Of a stretch of 45,456 nucleotides of DNA, positions 33,176 through 40,942 are shown piece after piece (positions within the stretch are counted from its first letter, which is position 1; each line of letters begins with the position of its first letter). The notes under the pieces were generated by a model. That model did not search any database. It worked only from the letters and a program-made list of their open reading frames with translations, and was not told the DNA's origin. Source of the stretch: Bradyrhizobium sp. S69 (GTDB taxonomy: Bacteria; Pseudomonadota; Alphaproteobacteria; Rhizobiales; Xanthobacteraceae); NCBI RefSeq assembly GCF_009766005.1, contig NZ_LMUK01000041.1, positions 535,638 through 581,093 on the forward strand. The letters run 5' to 3'. Made by a program: the position numbers and the translations under genes.

Positions 33176-33358
33176 TTATCGAGCAGGCTCGATAACGTTG
33201 CAGTTGGTGCGGCCCGACATCAGGCAATCCTGCATCTTGCTGGCCGCGGTCAATTCGTGGGCCAGCCAGAGGCCGACCACCAGCAAGACCACCGCGATGG
33301 CCAATCCTGCGATCGCGGGGGTCCGGCTTCCGCCGCCGTCTTGTTCAGGCTCGTTCAT
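33176..33358 (-). CDS. Small single-span membrane protein, last gene of the TOMM operon
   Basis: The 60-aa product has a short polar N-terminus, one membrane helix (about residues 15-35, IAGLAIAVVLLVVGLWLAHE) and a tail with two cysteines (QDCL and TNCN). It starts 12 bases after the sagB-like stop codon on the same strand, so it is probably co-transcribed with the TOMM genes. Immunity or export accessory functions are possible from position alone. It may equally be an unrelated housekeeping small protein. Confidence 0.65.
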   Translation of the reverse strand: MNEPEQDGGGSRTPAIAGLAIAVVLLVVGLWLAHELTAASKMQDCLMSGRTNCNVIEPAR

Positions 33359-33370
33359 GGCGCACCGTTT

Positions 33371-34843
33371 TTAGCCTTCGTCCCGCATGCCGCGCCCCAG
33401 CGCAAATTGCCCGACCGGCCCCTCGACGTGGAATTCGATCCCGGTCATCTTGGCGAACAGATCGATATTGTTGCTGCCGATCGCGCATCCCCCCAGTCCG
33501 CTGTCGGTCGCCATCAAATAGAGCGTCTGGAGCAATACGCCGACGTCCTTCAAAATCAGCGAGTAGGCGATCGAGCTGTATTTCCACGAAATACGGTCAA
33601 ACCGCGCCGCCATCGTGATCAGGATCTGGGGCAGGCCGGGCGCGTCCATGGCGAATTCGGCTGAGTTCAGCTGTACCTCGATGTCCTGCGGACGCGCATC
33701 GATCGGCACCAGCGCGTGCAGGTCGGCGTCGTAATGATAGAAGCCGCGCTTGAGGCCGGCGCAATTGTTCACGGTGAGATAGAGTTCGAGCTCGTAGCTG
33801 CTGCCGGCGGCGGGATAGGGCCGGCTGGTATAGTCGATGACCGGACCCTCATCGGCCTGGTCAATCGTGCTTTGCCATTTCGACCGGATCCGCACGGTGC
33901 TGTCGAGAAACTGCGAAAGCTCGGCGAGCGTGATCGGGTTGCTATCGTCGAAGCCGCGCGTCGAATGACGCTCATGCATCAACCTCGTGAACGGTGAGAC
34001 GGCGTCCGCAGGTGCCGTCGGGGACGGGGCGTGCTGCTCGGGCAGCTTGATCTTCTGCCCCGGCCAGCGTGACCGCACCGCGGCCGGCGGCGGCATCTCG
34101 CCGGCATAGGGATAAAGCCCGCCCAGCGGATTGGCCTGCCGTCCCTCGGTCGAGTGCGTATGGAACAGAAGGTCGTGGAAGTCCCACAGCACCAGATTAT
34201 CGTCGCCCTCGTCGGCGCGCAGGCCGTCGCCGCCGCCGGCATCGATCTTGAAAAGCATATTGCAATCCAGCAGGAGCGCGAAAAGCTCGACACCCGGAAA
34301 GCCGTCCTGTCGCCGCAGCCTGTTGATGGTTTGCGGCGTCGCGAGCAACGCAAGGGCGGCGGCAACTTTCGGATCGCGAATTCGAAACAACGCGCCGGCG
34401 CGCGGCGATTCCAGGATCATCTCATTGCCGCGCCTTCGCATATAGGCGAAGCGCGACAGCACGATCCGCTCGGCGCCGCCGAGATCAGGCGTTTGCGGCC
34501 AATAATCAGCCATCTGCGGCTCGATGACGACCTGGTCATTGTCGGCGTGGCCAAGGCGGTATTCCAGCAGGCCGCTGCGGGCCAGGCGCCGCACCAGCAC
34601 GTCGATTTCCTTGTCGACGGGGGTGCGACCGGCCGCGAACGACTTGAGCGGCAGGCCGGTGCTCAGCGCCTGGGCGCGCAAGGCGGCTGCGCCACTGTAC
34701 TTGCCGAGTTCGGCCGAATAGCCGTCGAAGCTCGCAAAGACGCTGCCGTCCGGGCGGGTATTGAGCGTGATGTGCGCGCTGGCGACGGCGGAAATGACCG
34801 GCGGCGCGACCCGCCGCGGCGGCTTTTTTGCGGGAGCGCGCAC
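33371..34843 (-). CDS. SagB/ThcOx family dehydrogenase of a TOMM cluster
   Basis: SagB-type enzymes are FMN-dependent and oxidise thiazolines/oxazolines to thiazoles/oxazoles. The 490-aa protein has a long N-terminal region (1-275) and a C-terminal nitroreductase-fold domain: LMHERHSTRGFDD (about 288-300), PYPAAGSSYELELYL (about 342-356), GFYHYD and GLGGCAIGSNNIDLF. The length and layout match the SagB family. It begins with GTG 13 bases after the stop of the YcaO gene. It contains a PPP run (GEMPPPAAV), so EF-P should help its translation. Confidence 0.92.
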   Translation of the reverse strand: MRAPAKKPPRRVAPPVISAVASAHITLNTRPDGSVFASFDGYSAELGKYSGAAALRAQALSTGLPLKSFAAGRTPVDKEIDVLVRRLARSGLLEYRLGHADNDQVVIEPQMADYWPQTPDLGGAERIVLSRFAYMRRRGNEMILESPRAGALFRIRDPKVAAALALLATPQTINRLRRQDGFPGVELFALLLDCNMLFKIDAGGGDGLRADEGDDNLVLWDFHDLLFHTHSTEGRQANPLGGLYPYAGEMPPPAAVRSRWPGQKIKLPEQHAPSPTAPADAVSPFTRLMHERHSTRGFDDSNPITLAELSQFLDSTVRIRSKWQSTIDQADEGPVIDYTSRPYPAAGSSYELELYLTVNNCAGLKRGFYHYDADLHALVPIDARPQDIEVQLNSAEFAMDAPGLPQILITMAARFDRISWKYSSIAYSLILKDVGVLLQTLYLMATDSGLGGCAIGSNNIDLFAKMTGIEFHVEGPVGQFALGRGMRDEG

Positions 34844-34856
34844 GCAGGACAGCCCT

Positions 34857-37193
34857 TCAGCTATGGGGAAGAAATGGCGTCAGGTCGCTCTCCGGGATCG
34901 GCTGATCGCGCAATCCGAGTTTCACCGGCACATCGTACAGCCGGCCCGGGGCAAAGCGGCGATAAAAATGCCGCAACCCCGGAACGATCACCCGGACGAC
35001 GGGGACTTCGACGTCAGGCCGGGTCTGATTGAGGACCAGGAAATCGAGGCCCGCGCGTCTGGCGATATCGACGCAGGCCATCACCTGATCGCGGGTGTTG
35101 TCGAGCCGGCCAAAATCAAGACCCGACGGCAGCGTCGGATTTTGTGCCGGCGTCAGGAACGGGTAATTCTCAAGATGCAGCGGCGTCTCGCCATCGAGGC
35201 TCGGCTTCTCGCCGGTTCCGCCCTCCATGAAACCGATCGACAGGAACTGGTTCAATTCCGTCAGCGTGCGCAGCAACGCGATACGCTTGTCGAAATGTGC
35301 GCCGGAGCCGAACTCGATATTTTCCTGTCCGTTTTGCATCCAGTGCAGGATCGCGACATAGGTCGGCACGCCGAGATCGCTGGTGACGTCGAGCACCCAC
35401 AATTTACGACCGGTGTCGGCCAACTGATTCTTCAGATCCTGCACATAGGAATCGTTGAACTGGCTGAGGTCGACTTCGGTCCGTTGCGATTGGTTGTACC
35501 ACCAGATCGCGTAGGCATCGCGTTCCACCAGCTCGAGGAAGCCTTGAACGATGGCTTCCTCGACCGTGTTGCCGGCCGCGCAGCCGTTGGAATCCGCCTG
35601 GAAAGCGGCCGGGCCGCTATAGAAAAAATACAACAGGCTGGTTGGCAGATATTTGAAGCAATTGTCGCGCAGCGACCACACCGGCGACCATTCGATTTTG
35701 GCCGATGGGTCGAACGCTTCAGGGGCGGCCTGTGTCTCGCCGTGATCATGCGCATGATCGTCGGCGTGCGCTTGTGCCTCGCTGAACAGCAGCACGTCGT
35801 TGGGCAAGATCGCTTCGCCCGGTGCAAAATCGATATAGCGCCGCGTCGTCCGGATTTCGTCGCCTTGAAAGATCCCGGAATAGCGCTCGATCGATTCCAT
35901 CAACGCGCTGGCTTCGGCCTGCTCGGCGGTGCTGCCCTTGCCGAAGCTGCCGCCGGTCAATCCGGCGCGGAGCTGATCGACGTCCTGCGCCGGCGCGGAG
36001 AAATTATGCTTGGCATGGAAGTTGGTGTTCATCGGCAGGTCGGCTTCGATTCGCTCGAGCTTGGTCACGACACCGGTCAGCGGGCTCACATGCTTGCGAT
36101 GTCGCGCCACGGTGGTGCGCGCCGATACCGAGCGGTATCCGCCGCTGGTCATCACCAGCTTGGCGCCGCCGGTGATCTCGATCGGCGTCGGCGCCCGGCG
36201 CGGGTCCCGCAATTTCTTCGCGCCGCACGTCGGACATTGCGGGCGGGTCGCCACGTAATGTTTCACCAGGCTCGCGCCCAACAAATCGTGGCTGATGATG
36301 TGATCGTTCAACTCGGTGCGAAAGCCGGTGGCGATCGCCTTGGCGACTTCCAGCGCCGCGAATTGAATGCCGCTCTGCCCGAGGCTGTTGCGGCTGAGCG
36401 ATGAGACGGCAACCGGGCGCGCCGGCCCGCGATCGAGAAATCCCTTGATCTCCCGGTTCCGGATCATGCGATCGAACAGGCATGTCCAGCACGCGCCGTC
36501 ACCCGGTGTGAACACGGGACCGACCAGCGGAAAGGCGCCGGAGGGTTGCACCAATAGCCAGCGCGCGCGGTCCGAGACCCGCTGCTGGTTCAATTCGGCC
36601 AGTTGCCGGTCGAGATAGTCGTTGACCAGCGTGACGGTCAGGTCGGGGGAACGGCTGACGATGTGGACGCCGAGTTCGGTCAGGGCGGCGCTGAATTCAG
36701 CCGCGCCCTTGACGTCGATCGCTTCAACGCGCACGCGACAATTTTCGAGATTTTGCGCCGCGACTCCGGGCGGCAAACCGAGGCTCGCCCAGTAGCCGTC
36801 CACCGGCGCGGAAGATGAGGAAGCCGGCACGATGTAGCCGCGTTCCATCAGCCGCTTCAGCGCCTGCTCGATTTGATCCGGCGGAAAGCTCTTCGACAAT
36901 TGATCCGCGATCTGCGGAAAACTCTTGCCGCCTTTGCCGATGGCTGTGGCGAGCGCGCAATACACCTCGCCATGCAGGAAGAATTTCCGGTCCTCGGAAT
37001 AGAGGCAGATCGTATTGGGCGGCAGCACGTAGACGGTGAAATTCGGGGCAAACTGCGGAACGTTCTGGAGCGCCTGATGTCTGGACGCCGGGCGAGGTTT
37101 GCGTCCGCTTCGCTTCGGCGTTGCCGAACTTTTTTTGCGCGCGCTGGATTTCTTCTGACCAGTCCGGGCGAGTGCTTTTTTAGCCAAGATCAA
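34857..37193 (-). CDS. TOMM cyclodehydratase: E1-like leader-binding domain fused to YcaO
   Basis: The 778-aa protein should bind the precursor leader and convert core Cys/Ser/Thr to azolines using ATP. After a basic tail (1-45) comes an E1-like/leader-binding part with two zinc-type pairs, CWTC (235-238) and CPTC (320-323). The YcaO domain follows, with nucleotide-binding elements GSFGKGSTAEQAEASALMES (415-434) and TVEEAIVQGFLELVERDA (543-560), and the Pro-containing C-terminus TPFLPHS. An unusual His/Asp-rich insert, HADDHAHDHGE (476-486), interrupts the YcaO domain. The start is probably TTG (37193 or 37187) and lacks a strong ribosome binding site. Confidence 0.93.
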   Translation of the reverse strand: MILAKKALARTGQKKSSARKKSSATPKRSGRKPRPASRHQALQNVPQFAPNFTVYVLPPNTICLYSEDRKFFLHGEVYCALATAIGKGGKSFPQIADQLSKSFPPDQIEQALKRLMERGYIVPASSSSAPVDGYWASLGLPPGVAAQNLENCRVRVEAIDVKGAAEFSAALTELGVHIVSRSPDLTVTLVNDYLDRQLAELNQQRVSDRARWLLVQPSGAFPLVGPVFTPGDGACWTCLFDRMIRNREIKGFLDRGPARPVAVSSLSRNSLGQSGIQFAALEVAKAIATGFRTELNDHIISHDLLGASLVKHYVATRPQCPTCGAKKLRDPRRAPTPIEITGGAKLVMTSGGYRSVSARTTVARHRKHVSPLTGVVTKLERIEADLPMNTNFHAKHNFSAPAQDVDQLRAGLTGGSFGKGSTAEQAEASALMESIERYSGIFQGDEIRTTRRYIDFAPGEAILPNDVLLFSEAQAHADDHAHDHGETQAAPEAFDPSAKIEWSPVWSLRDNCFKYLPTSLLYFFYSGPAAFQADSNGCAAGNTVEEAIVQGFLELVERDAYAIWWYNQSQRTEVDLSQFNDSYVQDLKNQLADTGRKLWVLDVTSDLGVPTYVAILHWMQNGQENIEFGSGAHFDKRIALLRTLTELNQFLSIGFMEGGTGEKPSLDGETPLHLENYPFLTPAQNPTLPSGLDFGRLDNTRDQVMACVDIARRAGLDFLVLNQTRPDVEVPVVRVIVPGLRHFYRRFAPGRLYDVPVKLGLRDQPIPESDLTPFLPHS

Positions 37194-37303
37194 AAATCCA
37201 TTCGCTCGTTAGACGCGTGCCGACGCAGTGAAATAGCCGCAACGCAATCAACACATCACACTAAAGACATCAGACTAAAGACATCACGATCAACTCATGG
37301 ATT

Positions 37304-37331
37304 GGCCGGGTCGACGAAGTCGAGCCCGGCC
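37304..37331 (-). other. Strong hairpin between precursor and YcaO genes
   Basis: GGCCGGGTCGAC and GTCGAGCCCGGCC pair over nearly their full length around GAA. It lies 40 bases after the precursor stop codon. No T-run follows on the minus strand, so it is more likely a transcript-stabilising or attenuating hairpin than a full terminator. Nearby, ACTAAAGACATCA is directly repeated (37260-37286). Confidence 0.65.
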
Positions 37332-37371
37332 AGTAACTTCGTTTATCGGTGTGGTCGGAACGTAGTCCGCC

Positions 37372-37761
37372 TTAGCAAAGGCGGCAAGCGCCCCAGGAAG
37401 CGCAGCAACCGCCGCCGCCGCAACCACCACCACAGCCACGGCAACCGCGGCAGCCGCGGCAACCACGACAGCCTCTGCAACCGCCGCAACCGCGCCAGGC
37501 AACCTGAACGCCAGCCTTGGCCGATGCGGTGTTTTCCTTGTCGAACACGTAGAACGTCGCCAGGCTGACGTCGGCGATTTCTTCCTCACCGAGTGTTACC
37601 TGATGACCAAGTCCAACGGTGGGCGACTGCACCACATCCGAGGTCGGCACGGCCGCTGCCGATGCGCCGCCGATCATTGAGAAAGTCAACCCGGCGGCCC
37701 CCAGCACCGGTACGGATTTCATCACACGTTTCTTCGTCGAAGTTTGTTTCACCCGTGACAT
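37372..37761 (-). CDS. TOMM precursor peptide with Arg-Gly-Cys repeat core
   Basis: The 129-aa precursor starts MSRVKQTSTKKRVMKSVPVL; GGAGG lies 7 bases before this ATG and overlaps an earlier in-frame ATG at 37776, so 37761 is chosen. Residues 16-37 look like a Sec signal segment (hydrophobic, ending GGASA). An acidic middle, LGEEEIADVSLATFYVF (57-73), probably serves as the recognition sequence. The core (91-129) has 12 cysteines: GCGGC, five RGC triplets, then GGGC, GGGGCC and two C-terminal cysteines. The composition resembles microcin B17. The modifying enzymes follow directly. Confidence 0.9.
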   Translation of the reverse strand: MSRVKQTSTKKRVMKSVPVLGAAGLTFSMIGGASAAAVPTSDVVQSPTVGLGHQVTLGEEEIADVSLATFYVFDKENTASAKAGVQVAWRGCGGCRGCRGCRGCRGCRGCGGGCGGGGCCASWGACRLC

Positions 37762-37809
37762 AGTCGAAACCTCCATACCTTGAAAAAGTAGTTTGACTCC
37801 AGCAATCAG

Positions 37810-37838
37810 ATTGTACGCCGTGCAAATCTACCACGCAA
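37810..37838 (-). promoter_or_regulatory. Promoter of the TOMM operon
   Basis: On the minus strand TTGCGT (37838-37833) and TACAAT (37815-37810) are 17 bases apart, a near-consensus sigma70 arrangement. Transcription should start near 37803, about 40 bases before the precursor ATG. The remaining sequence up to 38079 holds no other recognisable feature. Confidence 0.65.
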
Positions 37839-38079
37839 GACGGTCGCACACCGGCGTCGGAATATTGGTATGTGCAGCAAGGGTTTCGGTTCATCTTGAT
37901 GAACGATATTGGCGCGATTTATTCACGCGATATTCATGATCGATGCCCGCAAGGCCAGGCCCGGCGTTGGCGCGTCATGACCGCTTTCCCGTCGATGCTT
38001 CGACCCGTGAAGTCGGGCGAAACCAGCGATTGCCAATTCATCCGCCATTGCTGTTTATAGGCGAGAACGGAGACTGGAC

Positions 38080-38976
38080 GTGGTCGATCACAAAGGACGT
38101 TTCGCCTGGTACGAGTTGATCACGACCGACGTGGCGTCAGCCCAGGCCTTCTATGGCAAAGTCGTGGGCTGGGGCGTGCAGGACGGGTCGACGCCCAATC
38201 TCGCTTACACATTGTTTACCTCTGGGAGGACGGCGGTCAGCGGCCTCATGGGCCTGCCGGAGGAGGCGCGGCGCATGGGCGCGACAGCGCGGTGGATGGG
38301 ATATGTCAGCGTCGATGACGCGGAAGTCGCTGTCGGTCGGCTGAAGCGCCTTGGCGGGGCCGTCTACGTCCCCCCGACGGACAGCAACATCGGGCGCATC
38401 TCGGTTGTCGCCGATCCGCAAACGGCAACGTTGGCGTTGATCGAGGGATTGCCGAGCGGTCAACACAAGCCTCCCGAATCCCATAAGCCCGGACGGGTGG
38501 GCTGGCATGAATTGCTCACGGCAGATTGGCAAAAAGCGTTTCCTTTTTACAGCGAACTTGTCGGTTGGCGGAAGGCGGAGACCGAAACCGGCGCAGAGAT
38601 CACCTATCAATTGTTTTCCGCCGGAGAGGAGACGCTCGGCGGAATGTTCAACAAGCGTCCGATGGACCCGGTTCCATTCTGGCTATTTTATTTCAACATC
38701 GGCGACATCGACGCGGCAGCGGAACGCGTGGAGGCCGCCGGCGGCCAGGTGTTGGAGGGCCCGCTTGAACTGCCGGGCGGCAGCTGGGTCGTGCGATGCC
38801 GCGATCCCCAAGGGGCCGCGTTTGCACTGCAAGGTAAGCGAAGCCAGCAGGGCATTGCGCAAGCCCCGGCATCGGAAGTCGGCTGGTCGACCTCGTGGGG
38901 CGGGATTTCGTCCCGGGGGCGATTGGTGGTCACCAAGCCGCGCGGCAAGGCGCCCGTTCCGGATTCCGAAAGCTAA
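38080..38976 (+). CDS. Two-domain VOC (glyoxalase-fold) protein
   Basis: The 298-aa protein has two VOC modules: residues 7-125 (FAWYELITTDVASAQAFYGK) and 140-250 (VGWHELLTADWQKAFPFYSE). This matches the CFP32/hydroxylase-like family of double VOC proteins. The WYEL and WHEL motifs place the metal-type residues at the start of each module. A polar tail follows. The start is GTG with GGAG about 8 bases upstream. It is divergent from the TOMM operon, and no link to it is evident. Substrate unknown. Confidence 0.85.
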   Translation: MVDHKGRFAWYELITTDVASAQAFYGKVVGWGVQDGSTPNLAYTLFTSGRTAVSGLMGLPEEARRMGATARWMGYVSVDDAEVAVGRLKRLGGAVYVPPTDSNIGRISVVADPQTATLALIEGLPSGQHKPPESHKPGRVGWHELLTADWQKAFPFYSELVGWRKAETETGAEITYQLFSAGEETLGGMFNKRPMDPVPFWLFYFNIGDIDAAAERVEAAGGQVLEGPLELPGGSWVVRCRDPQGAAFALQGKRSQQGIAQAPASEVGWSTSWGGISSRGRLVVTKPRGKAPVPDSES

Positions 38977-39004
38977 CCGGCAGGACTTGATCGGCCGGGC
39001 TCGA

Positions 39005-40159
39005 TCAACCAGCCTTGGCTGCGGCCGCCGCGGGTTTGGGCAGCGGCTTGTCCTGCCGTTTCGACCACGAGATGTAATAGGCGACGATGGTCATGATCGC
39101 GATCCCGGTGACGCTGACGAAAATCTGCGCCAACAGCGAGCCCGAACTCATCATCAGTTCGAAATGTCCGACAAAGGAGAGGAACACGCCGACGCAGAAC
39201 ACCGCGAGCGATTGCTGGCCGCAGACGATGACGGGATCGAACCCCTTCCATTCCAGCCCCTTCCAATCCTTCGGCACGAAGCGGATGACCATGATCACGA
39301 TCACCACAAAATGGATGAAGCGATAGGGCGCCAGATTGGTCTTGTCGTTCGGATTGAAGGTGTCAAAGAGCCAGTGCGGGAACATCGCCCCGAAGTCGGG
39401 GAATTTGCCCGCCATCGTCATGACGAGAGCAAAGATCAGATAGGCGATCGAAAAATAAAGCGTGATCGGCGCGTTGATGACCGCCATGTTTTTTCGCGCG
39501 CCGCCCAGCGCACACCACGAGCCGAACACGAAAAGCACCTGCCAGCAATACGGATTGAAGTACCAGGTGCCGGCCGGGTAGGCCGTGAAATTCCAGCCGA
39601 ACTGCCGGGCCGAAAGCCACAGCGCGATGGACGCCAGCATGGTCCAATTGGGCTTGCGCAGCATGAACCAGAGCACCGGCGGAAATAATCCCATCAGCAC
39701 GATGTAAAGCGGCAGCACGTCGAGGTTGACCGGCTTGAACTTCAGCAGCAAGCCCTGGCGCAGTGTTTCAACCGCGCTGTCGACCAGGCCCGCCACATTG
39801 AACTCGTTGATGATCTCGGGGTCGCTGTAACGCTGCGCGACATAGCCGATCGAAACGATATAGATTACGAACAGGATGATGTGAGCGACATAGAGCTGCC
39901 AGACCCGTTTGGTCAGACGGGTGGCGCCGACGATGAAGCCGCGTTCGAGCATCATCCGGGCATAGACAAAGGAGGCGGTATAGCCGGAGATAAAAACGAA
40001 CAGGTCCGCCGCGTCGCTGAAGCCGTAATTTCGCGTGGTGATCCAATTCACGACGTTGTCGGGAATATGATCCAGGAAAATCGCCCAATTCGCGACCCCG
40101 CGAAACAGGTCGAGCCGCAGATCGCGTCCTTTTTCCGGAAGGGATGCTTCGATTTTCAT
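39005..40159 (-). CDS. opgC: OpgC family membrane acyltransferase
   Basis: The 384-aa protein has about ten membrane spans and the OpgC hallmarks: RDLRLDLFRGVANWAIFLDH at the N-terminus, then NYGFSDAADLFVFISGYTAS. OpgC adds succinyl groups to osmoregulated periplasmic glucans. No opgG or opgH gene lies in this window, so the acceptor is uncertain; relatives modify other surface glycans. An Ala/Pro/Lys tail ends the protein. It is divergent from the NDUFS4-type gene. Confidence 0.88.
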   Translation of the reverse strand: MKIEASLPEKGRDLRLDLFRGVANWAIFLDHIPDNVVNWITTRNYGFSDAADLFVFISGYTASFVYARMMLERGFIVGATRLTKRVWQLYVAHIILFVIYIVSIGYVAQRYSDPEIINEFNVAGLVDSAVETLRQGLLLKFKPVNLDVLPLYIVLMGLFPPVLWFMLRKPNWTMLASIALWLSARQFGWNFTAYPAGTWYFNPYCWQVLFVFGSWCALGGARKNMAVINAPITLYFSIAYLIFALVMTMAGKFPDFGAMFPHWLFDTFNPNDKTNLAPYRFIHFVVIVIMVIRFVPKDWKGLEWKGFDPVIVCGQQSLAVFCVGVFLSFVGHFELMMSSGSLLAQIFVSVTGIAIMTIVAYYISWSKRQDKPLPKPAAAAAKAG

Positions 40160-40234
40160 GGGTGCCGTTTCGACGTGATGCCTTCGGGAAGATCGAGCGC
40201 GTGGGGCAGGGGTCCGGGTGGACCAATAGCCAAG

Positions 40235-40263
40235 TTGTCACAGTGCGGCATAAAGATTATAGG
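40235..40263 (+). promoter_or_regulatory. Candidate sigma70 promoter of the NDUFS4-type gene
   Basis: TTGTCA (40235-40240) and TATAGG (40258-40263) are 17 bases apart. Transcription would start about 110 bases before the ATG at 40379. Confidence 0.4.
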
Positions 40264-40378
40264 AAAATGTAACATCAAAGGCCGGGAATCATCGACCGAA
40301 TACCCCAAAAAATCTATACCATCCCCGCCGTTGGCGCCACGCGTTACCATGCTGCATTTTCACGGGATTTGACACCTC

Positions 40379-40684
40379 ATGACCGCACGGATCTTTAAGC
40401 CCGCCAAAAACGCGATGCAATCCGGCAAGGCCCAGACCCAGGAATGGCAGCTGGCCTATGAACCGGAGCAGCCGCGCGCGATCGAGCCGTTGATGGGCTG
40501 GACCTCTTCCGGAGATATGAAGCAGCAGCTCACCATTCGCTTCCAGACCAAGGAGGAGGCGGTGGCTTATTGCGAGCGCGAGGGCATTGCGTACCAGGTC
40601 ATCGAGCCAAAGGCGCCAGCCCACCGCCAGATCGCCTACTCCGACAATTTTGCCTTCCGGCGCGGCGAACCCTGGACCCATTAG
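40379..40684 (+). CDS. NADH dehydrogenase-associated ETC complex I subunit (NDUFS4 family)
   Basis: The 101-aa protein starts MTARIFKPAKNAMQSGKAQT and contains WQLAYEP, PLMGWTSSGDMKQQLTIRF, EAVAYCEREGIAYQV and YSDNFAFRR, all typical of the NDUFS4/ETC_C1 accessory subunit that alphaproteobacteria share with mitochondria. It stabilises the matrix-side arm of complex I at the inner membrane. It stands alone, as is usual. The ATG follows a TTTGACACCTC leader without a strong ribosome binding site. Confidence 0.93.
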   Translation: MTARIFKPAKNAMQSGKAQTQEWQLAYEPEQPRAIEPLMGWTSSGDMKQQLTIRFQTKEEAVAYCEREGIAYQVIEPKAPAHRQIAYSDNFAFRRGEPWTH

Positions 40685-40942
40685 GGGTCGAAAATACCTA
40701 AGAATCATTCCGGATGCCGTCGGCGGTGAGCCCGGGCCCGTATCGGCCCGTCGTGTTGGCCGGTCAGGGATCGAAACTTCCGGGTTGCCTAAGGCTGGGC
40801 CGCAATGACACCATGGCGGGCGTGGGCCCAATGTCGAATTGCGGCGCAGCATAAATAGACCAAGAACTGAGCCGAAAAATTGAGCTGAAAAACTCGCCTC
40901 AAGAAACCATCCAGGAACCGCCCGAGAGACCGCCCGAGGCCC

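Noticed and set aside
37381..37500. Cys/Gly/Arg repeat considered as a CRISPR-like or simple slippage array
   Set aside because: Units are 9 bp, in frame and codon-varied within a supported precursor gene; no spacers exist.
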